This document shows, one piece after another, positions 1-8,432 of a DNA stretch of 35,775 nucleotides. A program made the position numbers and the translations under genes. Source of the stretch: a virus; the IMG/VR virus record IMGVR_UViG_3300027759_000226, positions 1 to 35,775 of that record. One strand, given 5' to 3'. The notes beneath the pieces were generated by a model that was not told where the DNA came from, did no database searches, and saw only the letters and a program-made list of their open reading frames with translations. Position 1 is the stretch's first letter. The number at the start of each line of letters is the position of its first letter.

Positions 1-1
1 G

Positions 2-271
2 GAAAGCCAAGAGCCTGTAACGTGGCGCAATGCGGCGATTCGTGTTGGTGAAGATTTATGTTCTGTTGGGCCTATTGGCTATTACGACATGACCGCAAAT
101 CAATGGCTTGATTGGGCGCTTAGTGTTGTGACAGTTCATTCAGCACCACAGCGCACATGGGTAGGGCTGACGGATGACCAAATAGACGAATGTGATTGGG
201 GTCAATCTGAGCGTGACCATGCCCGAGCCATTGAAGCCAAACTCAAGGAACGCAATGACAACAGCATTTGA
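2..271 (+). CDS. C-terminal part of junction-spanning phage protein of unknown function
   Basis: The reading frame is open from the left edge and ends at TGA 269-271. It is the continuation of the gene that begins at 35440: the ATG at 89 falls in the same frame as its copy at 35731. Joined across the ends, the protein would be 157 residues. This part holds a Trp/Asp-rich tail (motifs WRNAAIRVGED and YYDMTANQWLDWAL) and a charged C-terminus. No function is recognised. The next gene begins inside its last 17 bases, so the two are probably co-translated. The upstream edge reads Glu-Ser where the right-hand copy reads Ile-Glu, so a second related copy cannot be excluded. Confidence 0.7.
   Translation, partial: ESQEPVTWRNAAIRVGEDLCSVGPIGYYDMTANQWLDWALSVVTVHSAPQRTWVGLTDDQIDECDWGQSERDHARAIEAKLKERNDNSI
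8..133. repeat. Left copy of terminal direct repeat
   Basis: These 126 bases are identical to 35650-35775 at the other end. The simplest reading is that the window is a circular map cut once, with the overlap kept at both ends. This suits a headful-packaged, circularly permuted P22-like phage. The seven bases before the repeat do not match the other end: the left side codes Glu-Ser before the shared Gln-Glu-Pro, while the right side codes Ile-Glu. The junction is therefore not a perfect assembly overlap. Confidence 0.9.
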
Positions 272-425
272 CTACAAAGGCGCAAGCATTTGGCTACGCG
301 ATGAAAAGATGAAACGCTTTAAACAGGGTGAAGAATACGCCAAACGCAAACAAGATAAGCACGGTATCCACGAAAAAAACCAAGTGTTTATTTATTCAAA
401 AGCCCTATCAAAGAAAACAAAATGA
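255..425 (+). CDS. Small basic hypothetical protein, 56 aa
   Basis: The start chosen is ATG 255, preceded by an AAGGAA Shine-Dalgarno within the end of the previous gene. An upstream in-frame start at 192 would give 77 residues but lies deep in the neighbour. The product is Lys/Arg-rich and hydrophilic, with no membrane segment or metal motif. It ends in an ATGA overlap with the next gene, typical of a tightly packed early operon. Function unknown. Confidence 0.6.
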   Translation: MTTAFDYKGASIWLRDEKMKRFKQGEEYAKRKQDKHGIHEKNQVFIYSKALSKKTK

Positions 426-610
426 TTTTTGATAGATTGATTTTGGCATTAATATTAAGTGTCACGGGCTGGTATGGTTTACTGCCACCAGAACCATTAA
501 CCAGTAGTCAATTGCGACAATTGGCAAAACAAAAGTCTGTCAGCAAAGTCTGCGACAAACCCCGCAAAACCAAAGCAGTCAAGGAGTTATGCAAAAAATG
601 GGAGAAATAA
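422..610 (+). CDS. Small membrane-anchored or secreted protein, 62 aa
   Basis: The start ATG overlaps the previous stop (ATGA). Residues about 5-21 form a hydrophobic stretch that is either a signal peptide or a membrane anchor. The rest is Lys/Arg-rich with two cysteines that could form a disulfide in the periplasm. It sits near the end of the rightward unit. Its distance from the lysis genes on the other strand gives no direct hint of a role. No family recognised. Confidence 0.6.
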   Translation: MIFDRLILALILSVTGWYGLLPPEPLTSSQLRQLAKQKSVSKVCDKPRKTKAVKELCKKWEK

Positions 611-693
611 TCGTCACTATTTCTGTTATGTTCATTGGCGCAATCATTGGCATTGTTGTTGTTGTTGCCTTACTGCACTTTTTTGCAGATTAA
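589..693 (+). CDS. Very small single-pass membrane protein, 34 aa
   Basis: An ORF too short for usual cut-offs. AAGGAG lies just before ATG 589 (only 2 nt spacing). A second in-frame ATG at 598 has 11 nt spacing, so the exact start is uncertain. Residues about 6-31 are almost entirely Ile/Val/Gly/Ala, a clear transmembrane helix. It is the last gene of the rightward unit, and its TAA overlaps the stop of the convergent endolysin gene by a few bases. Possible roles are a minor holin-like or host-membrane factor; this is a guess. Confidence 0.5.
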   Translation: MQKMGEIIVTISVMFIGAIIGIVVVVALLHFFAD

Positions 694-1028
694 ACGTTGC
701 GTTCAAAATGTGGGCAATCCACCAGATTGGAAAAATTACCGCCCCAGCGATTCTTAGGATGCAGGCTTTCCCAATAAGCACCCAAAGGCGCAATGGTGGC
801 TTTGTCCCAGATGATCTTTCCATCTTTGAAAAAGTTCAAATCAATGGCGCACCGTTTTAGGTGAATGCTGTTCATGGTCTTGGATCGACCTGTTTTTAAG
901 TAAATAGCCTGCTGTTCTGGTGTTCTAGCCAATTCCCCACCAGTGACCATAAAACCCTGTTCTGTGGCGTATTGAACCAGTTTGCAGGCATCAAGTAAGA
1001 ATGCGGCTTGTTCGGTGTTTAAACTCAT
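690..1028 (-). CDS. Endolysin, M15-family peptidase (L-Ala-D-Glu / D-Ala-D-Ala peptidase type)
   Basis: Cleaves peptide cross-bridges of peptidoglycan at the end of infection. The 112 residues carry the full M15/VanY-like zinc signature: SIHLKRCAIDL with H56 and D63, the WGGNF segment at 95-99, catalytic-type D104, and H107 in CPHFE. The N-terminal helix and the ARTPEQQ segment (34-40) match the small phage endolysins of this class. There is no signal peptide, so it should need a holin for release. It is the last gene of the long leftward unit and overlaps the preceding membrane protein gene by 4 bases. Function is well supported by motifs; the exact bond cut is not known. Confidence 0.88.
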   Translation of the reverse strand: MSLNTEQAAFLLDACKLVQYATEQGFMVTGGELARTPEQQAIYLKTGRSKTMNSIHLKRCAIDLNFFKDGKIIWDKATIAPLGAYWESLHPKNRWGGNFSNLVDCPHFERNV

Positions 1029-1255
1029 TTTTCCTCCGTATCTTTTTCGCCGTGCGACAGTTTCACACCAGCCAGTAAGCCAATAAAGCCACCAACAATG
1101 GTTTGAAACGCCGGTGATATGAGTTTAAAGATTTCAGCGTTGTCAACAATAGGGTCAAACAAACCAGCCATCAGTACGGCTACCATGCCAATAATCACAA
1201 CGCATAGAGTGAAGCTGACCATCAATGTCACAAAAAAGGTTAGCTTTGCTTTCAT
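1025..1255 (-). CDS. Small two-helix membrane protein, possible holin partner
   Basis: 76 residues with two predicted membrane helices (about 7-31 and 45-64) and a short charged C-terminal tail rich in Lys, Asp and Glu. It is translationally coupled on both sides by ATGA overlaps, to the 3TM-type holin upstream and the endolysin downstream. This position suggests a role in lysis, such as a second holin or antiholin. Nothing in the sequence separates these options. Confidence 0.65.
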   Translation of the reverse strand: MKAKLTFFVTLMVSFTLCVVIIGMVAVLMAGLFDPIVDNAEIFKLISPAFQTIVGGFIGLLAGVKLSHGEKDTEEK

Positions 1256-1761
1256 TTCTTCCTCATTTCTGCAAGTTTTTCCACAGTCCTGCCGCCAAAG
1301 TAAGCGCCCATGATCAGCATTCCCCAGTTACCCAACAAAGTCACATAGCTTTCATTTGCGTTGTAGCCATACGCTGACATCATGGCAAACAAAAAGTAAC
1401 CCAAGAAGATGGCTATAAGGCTCATAGGGCGTATGTTTTTGGACAGCCATGAATCGCTAGACATATCTGCTTGCCAGCGGTCGGTTACGTTGTCTGCGTC
1501 ACTTTGCGCGGCCTTTGCCAACAGGTCAAGCTCGGCTAGTTCCATCTTGGCTTTTTCAATGCCCAGCTCGAGCAATCGTTCCTCATGTGCGTATTGCAGC
1601 TCTCTTAGCTTGCTAACGTCCTCTGGTGTAGGGTTGTCAGGAATCTTTACGCCCAACGTGTTTTCGACCACTTCTTTGCCTTTGGCTTGGATGGCGCTAG
1701 ATAGCAAGCCAAGGCCGTTTTGGGCAAGTGTGCCAAGTAATGATGCGACTATGGGGATCAT
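1252..1761 (-). CDS. Holin, 3TM-type family
   Basis: 169 residues. The middle is a helical, Glu/Lys-rich region (about 45-95). It is followed by the motif DSWLSKNIRPM at about 103-113, typical of the 3TM phage holin family. Two membrane helices follow (about 112-131 and 138-156), and a weak hydrophobic N-terminus (about 2-21) may be the third. In this family the protein forms membrane lesions that let the endolysin out. The start ATG overlaps the stop of the upstream membrane protein gene. Assignment rests on the motif and on its place in the lysis block. Confidence 0.75.
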   Translation of the reverse strand: MIPIVASLLGTLAQNGLGLLSSAIQAKGKEVVENTLGVKIPDNPTPEDVSKLRELQYAHEERLLELGIEKAKMELAELDLLAKAAQSDADNVTDRWQADMSSDSWLSKNIRPMSLIAIFLGYFLFAMMSAYGYNANESYVTLLGNWGMLIMGAYFGGRTVEKLAEMRKK

Positions 1762-2042
1762 TTTTTTTCCTCAAGTTGGGTAATAAGGCGGCGAATAATT
1801 GCCTGCTGTTGTTTGTTTTCTTGCTGCAATACAAGCATATCAAAATACATTGAAGCCATCAAATACAGGAACAGCGGCAAAATTAAAATCACCACAATCA
1901 GGCAAAGCAGAAAAACTATCTGCCCGTGGTCATCTGTTTTATCGACCATAACAGGAGGTGGAGGTATATAAAAACTGTCAGAACCGCCCCGATTATTAGC
2001 GCCTTGTCTTGCAGATTGTTGATTTTTTTTCTGCGTAGCCAT
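1758..2042 (-). CDS. Membrane protein in lysis block, starts inside previous gene
   Basis: 94 residues: a polar N-terminus with a Pro run at 27-30, one membrane helix at about 41-63, and a Gln/Glu-rich coiled-coil C-terminus. With the N-terminus inside, the coil would lie in the periplasm, the general shape of an inner-membrane spanin. No lipobox protein partner is seen nearby. The gene starts 127 bases inside the 3-prime end of the preceding gene in another frame, and ends in an ATGA overlap with the holin gene. The spanin idea is inference only. Confidence 0.6.
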   Translation of the reverse strand: MATQKKNQQSARQGANNRGGSDSFYIPPPPVMVDKTDDHGQIVFLLCLIVVILILPLFLYLMASMYFDMLVLQQENKQQQAIIRRLITQLEEKK

Positions 2043-2431
2043 TTGCGTTGAATCTCCAGTTGGCGTTCCATTTCAATCTGCTTTTCGTTTTCCTCATTCA
2101 GCTTTTTATATTCTTCTTCAAACCTTGACCAAACCGCACCAAGTGCTGGGTCTGTGTGGTAAATCAAAAACTCACGCAATTCTACTGATTGCCTTTCTAA
2201 TTCAATCTGGTGAAACACATTCTCAAGCGCCTGTGCTTTCAGTGATTTGGTTTTGGGAGGGTCAAGTTCTTGCCGCTTGACTTCTTTTTTGATTTCTTCG
2301 TGCGAGTCAAATAATTGACCAATGAACCCTGTGATTTCCTTGGTTATCTTGTAAACGTCTGTGCCTGCGGCTTTTGCATCTTTATATAAAGCTACACCTT
2401 GCTTAATTCCAGCAATTGCAGCCAGTGCCAA
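1916..2431 (-). CDS. Coiled-coil protein with C-terminal membrane anchor
   Basis: 171 residues, probably starting at a TTG codon. No ATG lies in frame near the previous stop, and the N-terminus MALAAIAGIKQG looks natural for this kind of phage protein. A Gly/Ala-rich amphipathic N-terminus leads to a long charged helical region (about 45-135, rich in Glu, Lys and Gln) and one membrane helix at about 144-164. It lies between a coil-plus-TM protein and the holin. Function unknown; a virion- or lysis-associated membrane protein is possible. Confidence 0.6.
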   Translation of the reverse strand: MALAAIAGIKQGVALYKDAKAAGTDVYKITKEITGFIGQLFDSHEEIKKEVKRQELDPPKTKSLKAQALENVFHQIELERQSVELREFLIYHTDPALGAVWSRFEEEYKKLNEENEKQIEMERQLEIQRKWLRRKKINNLQDKALIIGAVLTVFIYLHLLLWSIKQMTTGR

Positions 2432-2441
2432 TGTGATAGGT

Positions 2442-2666
2442 TCAATTCTTACCCATCCAGTGGCTTATATAGCCCACAGCAGACGACAAAGCTGATACCA
2501 ATGCCATACCTACCCAAAACCCGCCACGCCCCTGATTTGCCAGTGCCACCAACTTTTCAATAGATGCTTCCATCTTGTCAATCTTGGTTTCCATCTGGTC
2601 AAATCGGCGTTCATAGTCTTGAACCTTTTGCCAAAGTACCCCGTATTTAACTGGATCAATTTCCAT
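2442..2666 (-). CDS. Small coiled-coil plus TM protein, holin-like
   Basis: 74 residues from ATG 2666. A TTG two codons upstream is possible but would overlap the tail fibre stop. A heptad-like helix (about 15-45, alternating Met/Ile/Leu with Asp/Lys/Glu) is followed by one membrane helix (about 50-69) and a short basic tail. Proteins with this plan are frequent in phage lysis regions. No specific function can be assigned. Confidence 0.6.
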   Translation of the reverse strand: MEIDPVKYGVLWQKVQDYERRFDQMETKIDKMEASIEKLVALANQGRGGFWVGMALVSALSSAVGYISHWMGKN

Positions 2667-2668
2667 GA

Positions 2669-3394
2669 TCAAGACTTCATGACATACGCCAATGCGTAAT
2701 ATGGTGGCAGATTTGCATTTGTAGCTGACACGCCCTCAGTGGTGTTAGCCACTGTGATGCCAGTAGTTGCTGTGCTGGTATCTGTTGTAGTGTTATTAAC
2801 AAAACACTGGGTGGTACTCCCTGCCTGCGGGGATGTAGCTGTTGCTTTTAAATATGTGTGTTTGTGACCGGGGTCAGTAACCGTTGCCGTGTGCGTGTGG
2901 CTTACTAACACCGCATCTTTTGATCCACCAGTAGCCGCCACAGAATAAGTCGATCCTGCGCCAACCACAAATCTGTCACGCAAATCAGGTGTGCCATTTG
3001 TACCATCGCACAAATACCAGCCTGTTGGAACGCTACCAATTGAGCCATACCACAGCGAAATCATGCCTGTGGGAATGGTCGTGCCTGTGCTTGTACCAGC
3101 AACACCAATGATTCCATAAAGATTGTCATATGTGCCAAGGGTTGTGCCAGTAGATGTTTTGACCACAAACTTATAGTTATAGCCATAGGTCAACCAGACT
3201 TCATTGGGCAAACGACCAGATGAATCCAAAACAATAGGATTTGCATTTGCTACTGTGGCATTAATGTCTGTATAGGTTGCCAGCGCGGTGCTTGAACCAG
3301 CTTGGTATGTGTAAATCAAGCCGCCATTTAATGGCAAACCATTATTGTCAAAGAATTGCTGGGCATTGCCAACAGGTGAAAGATTAACTGCCAT
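2669..3394 (-). CDS. Tail fibre protein with phage tail-collar domain
   Basis: 241 residues. The N-terminal part (about 1-100) has a Gly-rich segment (LPLNGGLIYTYQAGS) often seen at the virion-proximal end of podovirus fibres. At about 110-150 is a tail-collar type motif (MISLWYGSIGSVPTGWYLCDG, then TPDLRDRFVVGAG). A His-rich patch (SHTHTATVTDPGHKHT, about 165-180) resembles metal-coordinating fibre tips. It probably forms part of the host-binding apparatus. It is far from the main fibre cluster (12.2-17.2 kb), so the phage may carry two receptor-binding systems. Confidence 0.8.
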   Translation of the reverse strand: MAVNLSPVGNAQQFFDNNGLPLNGGLIYTYQAGSSTALATYTDINATVANANPIVLDSSGRLPNEVWLTYGYNYKFVVKTSTGTTLGTYDNLYGIIGVAGTSTGTTIPTGMISLWYGSIGSVPTGWYLCDGTNGTPDLRDRFVVGAGSTYSVAATGGSKDAVLVSHTHTATVTDPGHKHTYLKATATSPQAGSTTQCFVNNTTTDTSTATTGITVANTTEGVSATNANLPPYYALAYVMKS

Positions 3395-3403
3395 GATGCG
3401 TCC

Positions 3404-6115
3404 TTATTTGTTCAAATCGTTGAGTTTATTTTGCCCTGATTGTTTACCAAGCGCCTTGGCTTTTTCCATTTCTTTTTCCATTTTTTTCACGGCTTTGGCT
3501 TCTTCTTTTGCGGCTTTTTTAGTTTGCAAATATGCGCCAGCTTCTCTACCTAAAAATCCACCTAATGCAGCTTCTTTAGATAAAGGAGTTTCACCAATAA
3601 CTGCGCCAAGACCTGATCCAATAGTAGCGCCAACAGCAGGATAATTTTTTTCTAGCAAGCTGATACGTCTTGCTTGTTGACCAGCGCCCTCGTATTTCAA
3701 ACCGGGTGTGAATTGCCCCACATAATTTAAAGCATTAAATTTGCGAATTTCGCTGGGCGGGAATGTTTCTAAAATCTTTTCTCCAACAACAGAAGTCAAC
3801 ATATTGTTGACAGCATTTGAATTCCATTCACCCACATTTTTAGCGCCTGCTTTATAAACTTCACGGGCTAATGCGCCATCCATTTCAGCAACAGCAGCGG
3901 CAGCGGCTTGACGTAACTCAGGTGGTACTGGTGGCAAACCCTCTGGCGCACCTCTAACCCGACCATTTGCTAATTCACTAAATGTATCTCGAATGTGTCG
4001 CCATTCATCTTTACGCAAATTATTTAATGATGACAACATTTTTTCTGGGGCAACTTTTGATGTGACATTGCCATTTGCATCCACTTCGCCAAACAATCTT
4101 TTAAATCCAGTTGAACCCAAAATGGTTTTTTCAACTTGATGTATTTTGTCGCCAAGTTTATACATTGCAGGATCAGCCACCGCAGCAATGTCTTTATCAA
4201 TTGCTTGATTAATTGTACGAATTGATTCTGCTTTTTCGGGTGTCCAAACTCTTGGGCTATTAAAAATTTTACGCACTCTATCGTAAGCGGCAACAGAACC
4301 CGGCGCGGCAACTTCGCCATTAGGTAATTTAAAACCAGCAGTTTTTGCTTCATTAATTAAATCTTTAGCCGCATCTAAAAGTTGTGATGTTCCAGCAGCT
4401 TTAAATGTTGCAACTTCTTGAGGATTTACAAATAAATCATCAATGTGGGCTGTATTAATTTTGTTATTTCCCGCATTTTTAAAAGCAGAATTATATGTAT
4501 CTTGTTTAACTTGATTCAAATATCCCGTCAAACTTGATGATGCCAAATCATCAGGATTTTTTCCATACGCTACATCATTTAAAAAATTACCACGTTGTTC
4601 GTCATTGGTAAAAGTTTTTCTTGCGCCAGTAGCGTTTACGCGTTCTTGAGCATAATTGGAAAATCCAACTTGCTCATTGGCAATTTGTTCTTTAAGTTTT
4701 AGACCTAATGGCGATGGTTCAGCCATATTTGCCAAACCATGTTCATTACGCAATAAATTATCATTACCCGTCACAACGCCAGGTCTTGGTTTTAAATCAG
4801 GTAAAACTTCTTGAAAAAGCTGTGACCGTAATTTTTGTTCTTCAATTGGCACATCTTTTGGAATTTTTGTAAGTTTGACTTGTGGAAAAACTGCACCAAT
4901 TCCATTTCCTCTTGCTGTTTCTTCGCCAGTAATCTTTCCAGCAAATGGATTTTGTTCAACGGCGGCAGCGCCTGCACTGCCTGCTGGCGCTTGACGGGCT
5001 TCAAACTGGGCTTGGGCTTGGGCTTTGCTCAGTTCGCCGGGGCGCACAATTTCTAATTCTTTTGCCATTTCGCGCAAAGGTTGAGTAACTTTCGAAACAA
5101 CAGGCGCAACTTCTTTGACAGCTTGCGGTAAGGCAGCAGAACCAATGACAACCATGTTTCTAATGTCAGGCGCAGGAATTCCAGTTTTTTCTGAAATCTG
5201 CTCTGGGGTCATGCCCAACACATTAAACATTTTGTTGATCTGTTCGGCAATAGGTTGAGTAATGCCCCCCAATGGTTGTTTATATGTTTCTTTTTGAGTA
5301 ATGCCTGCGGCTTTGCCAACAGGTTGACTAACTGCGGCGGCGGCAGTTTGTCCTGTTTGTTCTGCTTGTTCTGGGGTTTGGGCGGTTCTTGCAAATGCTT
5401 GCGTCACTGCGCCATAGGTTGCAGGCACAACACCATAAAGAGTATCAACAGCGCCAGCAGCCCTTTCGCCCAATTCTTTACGGGCTTCAAAACCTTGTTT
5501 CAATACATTACCAACAATCTGGCGCACTTTGCTAACAGGTTGTCGTCTAGGAACATAAGCCCCCATTGTTCCCTCTTGGGTGCTTGTGGTGCTTTCAACT
5601 TGTGGCGCTTCGGCTGGTGCTTGGCTTACAGTTTGACTTGGCGCTGGTTTGCCAGACAAGAATGCTTCCAAAGGATCAGCAGCAGTTTCAACAGGCGCTG
5701 TTGGCGTAGCTGGTTGCGTAGTTGGTGCGGCAACAGACGCTTGACCTTGTTTGACTTTGTTTATATAGCCTGATGGGTCTTTAGTAACAAACCCACCATA
5801 TTGCGCCAACGCTTTATTTACATCGCCTTTATTGCGATCAACCAATTGACCAAGGTATGTTCTAGCCGCTTCACGGGCTTGTTTTTCATTGAACGGATTA
5901 AATTCAATACCTTGCTTATGCAGCATTTGCACAGTCTCTGGCATGAATTGATACGGCCCCATAGCCTTGGTATCTTTGTTCAGTGCAAACTTATCTTTGC
6001 CGCTTTCGACCTTACGCAGACTGTCCAACAATTCATCAGTGACCACTGACACATTCTTTGGTTGCGGTGGAGATGCAACCGCACTGCCACCCAAAAATTG
6101 TTCTAAGGCATCCAT
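3404..6115 (-). CDS. Large ejection (internal virion) protein with N-terminal lytic transglycosylase domain
   Basis: 903 residues. The N-terminal region (about 26-110) reads as an SLT-type transglycosylase: E37 in KVESG is the likely catalytic acid, then AMGPYQFMPET (51-61) and an AQYGG segment near 104-108. Such domains open the peptidoglycan locally during DNA entry. A Pro/Ala/Thr/Gln-rich linker follows (about 115-200), then a long, mostly helical body and a very Lys/Ala-rich C-terminus (about 870-903). It adjoins two other probable ejection proteins, as in P22-like gene order. The middle is AT-richer than most of the genome. Confidence 0.8.
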   Translation of the reverse strand: MDALEQFLGGSAVASPPQPKNVSVVTDELLDSLRKVESGKDKFALNKDTKAMGPYQFMPETVQMLHKQGIEFNPFNEKQAREAARTYLGQLVDRNKGDVNKALAQYGGFVTKDPSGYINKVKQGQASVAAPTTQPATPTAPVETAADPLEAFLSGKPAPSQTVSQAPAEAPQVESTTSTQEGTMGAYVPRRQPVSKVRQIVGNVLKQGFEARKELGERAAGAVDTLYGVVPATYGAVTQAFARTAQTPEQAEQTGQTAAAAVSQPVGKAAGITQKETYKQPLGGITQPIAEQINKMFNVLGMTPEQISEKTGIPAPDIRNMVVIGSAALPQAVKEVAPVVSKVTQPLREMAKELEIVRPGELSKAQAQAQFEARQAPAGSAGAAAVEQNPFAGKITGEETARGNGIGAVFPQVKLTKIPKDVPIEEQKLRSQLFQEVLPDLKPRPGVVTGNDNLLRNEHGLANMAEPSPLGLKLKEQIANEQVGFSNYAQERVNATGARKTFTNDEQRGNFLNDVAYGKNPDDLASSSLTGYLNQVKQDTYNSAFKNAGNNKINTAHIDDLFVNPQEVATFKAAGTSQLLDAAKDLINEAKTAGFKLPNGEVAAPGSVAAYDRVRKIFNSPRVWTPEKAESIRTINQAIDKDIAAVADPAMYKLGDKIHQVEKTILGSTGFKRLFGEVDANGNVTSKVAPEKMLSSLNNLRKDEWRHIRDTFSELANGRVRGAPEGLPPVPPELRQAAAAAVAEMDGALAREVYKAGAKNVGEWNSNAVNNMLTSVVGEKILETFPPSEIRKFNALNYVGQFTPGLKYEGAGQQARRISLLEKNYPAVGATIGSGLGAVIGETPLSKEAALGGFLGREAGAYLQTKKAAKEEAKAVKKMEKEMEKAKALGKQSGQNKLNDLNK

Positions 6116-7693
6116 TTAGAAATCCTCGGAAGTAAGTGGTTCTGCTGGCACACCTGTTGCCGCCATGCTTTTCAAATTTTTGTATTGTTTAAGAATAGTC
6201 TTGCGTTTCTTTTCTGATGGAAAAAGTTCTTTAAATTTGTTTTGCATTTTGGTTGGATCAGATTCTGTTTCCAAAATGTTCATGGCTTCAAAAATTTTGG
6301 TATCTCTGGCGTTTGCGTTCCATGCTTGCTGGAATGCTTTCATGTTGTTGTCGCCATATTGTTGACCAAACTTTTGTGCGCCGCTGGCTTGCATATCAAG
6401 GTTTCTTTGATCTGCTTGCACTCTACGAGCAATTTTGACCAACACATCAGGCGGCACTTTAATTGTGCCATTTGCCACCGCAGCCATATCCAAGCCTGCA
6501 ACAGTACCGCCAACAGAACCCATTGCTTTGGAATTTGTAATAGCCATATTTGCCAAGTCTTTGGCAAGCATATCGTATTGATCGCTTCCAATTGCCATGC
6601 GAATTTTTTGTTCAACTTTGCCAGCAACGCCACCCTTTTCAAAATATAACTGATCGCCAATTTTGTTGGCTTGGTTGATAACTTCATCAACATTTCGGCG
6701 ACCTTGGGCTAAGTTAGCTTGGGCATTAACCAAATTGTTTCTGTATTCAAAACCAGAATTTTGGTCTTTTTCTTCAGTAGGTTGTGGTGTGTAGGGTTGG
6801 TCTGCTCGTCTGGTGGGATAGGGCAAACGCACACCGGGCGCGACCTCCGACCCTGCCCCTCCAGTTGTAGTGCCAACGGCTGGGGTTTGTGGTTGCAAAC
6901 CTTGTGGCACACCAACCTCAACAATTGGTTTTCCACCAGTAACACTAGGCGTAGTTGTTATGACGCGCCCTTGGGCATCCAATGCAGCTTTAGTGCCAAA
7001 TTGAGTTTGTTGTTGCTCTGGGGTCATCAAAGTTGCCGCGCCTGCAATTGCCTGTTTAGGCAAGTCAGGGCCTGACTGCATTGAGTTAGTCCAAGTGGTT
7101 TTGTAAGCATCAAGAAGTCTATGTAAATCAGAATTTTCTGGATTTTCTTGCTTCATCAAATCCATTTCAGCAATGTAAGCATTTTTGTCTTGAACGCCCA
7201 ATCTTCCCAAAACAGCAAATCTTTGCCCGATCATTGCTCGTTGATCTCTAGTCAGGTTTTGTTTGGCATCAATAGCTTGCGTTTGTGCTTGTCCTAATGT
7301 GGTGTATTTGTTTATATATTCAGAACCAGTTAAAGGCGCAATTTTCGGAACTTGGGCATTAATCTTGTCTAAATCAATTCGACCATTGGTTTGAAAGTTG
7401 TTTGGATCAGCAAAGAACGTTTGCATATTTTTACGTTCAATGTCTTTTTGTTCATCAACGCCTAAAGCAATTTGACCTGTTCGCGCTTCTTGCCCTGCTT
7501 TTTGCAACAACACAGGATTCATCTGCCGTGCTTGTTCAACAGCTTGTTGGTACTGTTGAACTTGCAAAGGATTGATTTGTTGTGCTTGCTGATATGCTTG
7601 TGCGCTATTTGCAAGGTTAACCATGTCACCAAGTGACATAGCTTGTGGCGGCTTTATGTTTTGTGCAACAGGGGTGACTGAGAAATCTGCCAT
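6116..7693 (-). CDS. Probable ejection / internal virion protein
   Basis: 525 residues, Gln- and Ala-rich, largely helical, with no membrane segment. The N-terminal 60 residues are unusually rich in Gln (QAYQQAQQINPLQVQQYQQA). A Pro/Gly/Thr-rich linker lies around 265-315, and the C-terminal half is helical and basic near the end. It lies between the 903-residue transglycosylase ejection protein and the 242-residue protein, one base from the former. Position and composition fit an internal protein delivered with the DNA. Direct homology to a P22 protein cannot be stated from sequence alone. Confidence 0.65.
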   Translation of the reverse strand: MADFSVTPVAQNIKPPQAMSLGDMVNLANSAQAYQQAQQINPLQVQQYQQAVEQARQMNPVLLQKAGQEARTGQIALGVDEQKDIERKNMQTFFADPNNFQTNGRIDLDKINAQVPKIAPLTGSEYINKYTTLGQAQTQAIDAKQNLTRDQRAMIGQRFAVLGRLGVQDKNAYIAEMDLMKQENPENSDLHRLLDAYKTTWTNSMQSGPDLPKQAIAGAATLMTPEQQQTQFGTKAALDAQGRVITTTPSVTGGKPIVEVGVPQGLQPQTPAVGTTTGGAGSEVAPGVRLPYPTRRADQPYTPQPTEEKDQNSGFEYRNNLVNAQANLAQGRRNVDEVINQANKIGDQLYFEKGGVAGKVEQKIRMAIGSDQYDMLAKDLANMAITNSKAMGSVGGTVAGLDMAAVANGTIKVPPDVLVKIARRVQADQRNLDMQASGAQKFGQQYGDNNMKAFQQAWNANARDTKIFEAMNILETESDPTKMQNKFKELFPSEKKRKTILKQYKNLKSMAATGVPAEPLTSEDF

Positions 7694-7702
7694 TTTTTTT
7701 CC

Positions 7703-8431
7703 TTATGCCACGTTGTAAGGAATATTACCCATTGGCACAGGTGTTCCATATCCCGCAGGGGTTTGCATTCCAGTTTGTGGGCGTAATAAATTACTCATCA
7801 TATATGCGTTACCAGCGCCTTGAAAACCGCCAGACAAAGCATTTGCCGCACCAATTTGACCGCCTGCCATTGCATTTCCTGCACCAATTGTTGCTTGACC
7901 AATGTTGCCAGCAGTGTTTTGTGCAAGATTTGAAACTTGTCCTTGGGCAGTTTGACCAATGCCAGCAATGCCTGCCAATGTGTTGTAGATACGTGTTTTT
8001 TGAGATTGGTCGCGACTAAAAGCATTTCCAAATTCTTGGCTTGCTGCACCCTGACCATAATTTATTAAACCTTGCAAAGCATTACCGCCAATCAATCCAC
8101 CAGACTGATTCGCCAGATTTGTGGTTGCTAGATTACCTTGGGCAAGTCTGAAGTTGTAACTAGGATCAATGTTTGCTTGAAAATCTTCCTGACCAAATTG
8201 TTTGGTCAAATAAGGTTGCATTTTGGAAATGTCGCTTAACGCACTGTAACCAGCTTCTCGATATGGTGCTTGTTGTGCATTTTGAATGTCAAACATTCTT
8301 TGCTGCTGGGCAATAGCTTCTCTTGCGGATGCGGCTTGTGTGTTTGCGGCGCTTTTGGCGGCATTTGCGCCCATAACACCGCCAAGAATACTGCCGCCAG
8401 CCATAATTGCTGATGCTGCAATCCAAGTCAT
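7703..8431 (-). CDS. Probable DNA-transfer / ejection protein
   Basis: 242 residues. The N-terminus (about 5-28) is hydrophobic and Gly/Ala-rich, followed by an Ala/Gln-rich helix (AANTQAASAREAIAQQQRMF) ending near PYREAG. This arrangement is common in podovirus DNA-transfer proteins encoded next to the ejection proteins. The rest is rich in Gly, Ala, Asn and Gln with repeated GN/GA pairs. It is the first of three adjacent genes in the same direction that probably form the injected protein set. Confidence 0.65.
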   Translation of the reverse strand: MTWIAASAIMAGGSILGGVMGANAAKSAANTQAASAREAIAQQQRMFDIQNAQQAPYREAGYSALSDISKMQPYLTKQFGQEDFQANIDPSYNFRLAQGNLATTNLANQSGGLIGGNALQGLINYGQGAASQEFGNAFSRDQSQKTRIYNTLAGIAGIGQTAQGQVSNLAQNTAGNIGQATIGAGNAMAGGQIGAANALSGGFQGAGNAYMMSNLLRPQTGMQTPAGYGTPVPMGNIPYNVA

Positions 8432-8432
8432 A

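Noticed and set aside
670-690. CTGCA/TGCAG hairpin at the convergent gene ends as a bidirectional terminator
   Set aside because: Only five pairs and no T run after the stem in either direction.
5255-5773. Long rightward open frame opposite the large ejection protein gene
   Set aside because: It is antisense to a gene with clear motifs, has no ribosome site, and its product is Cys/Trp/Arg-rich and unlike a natural protein.
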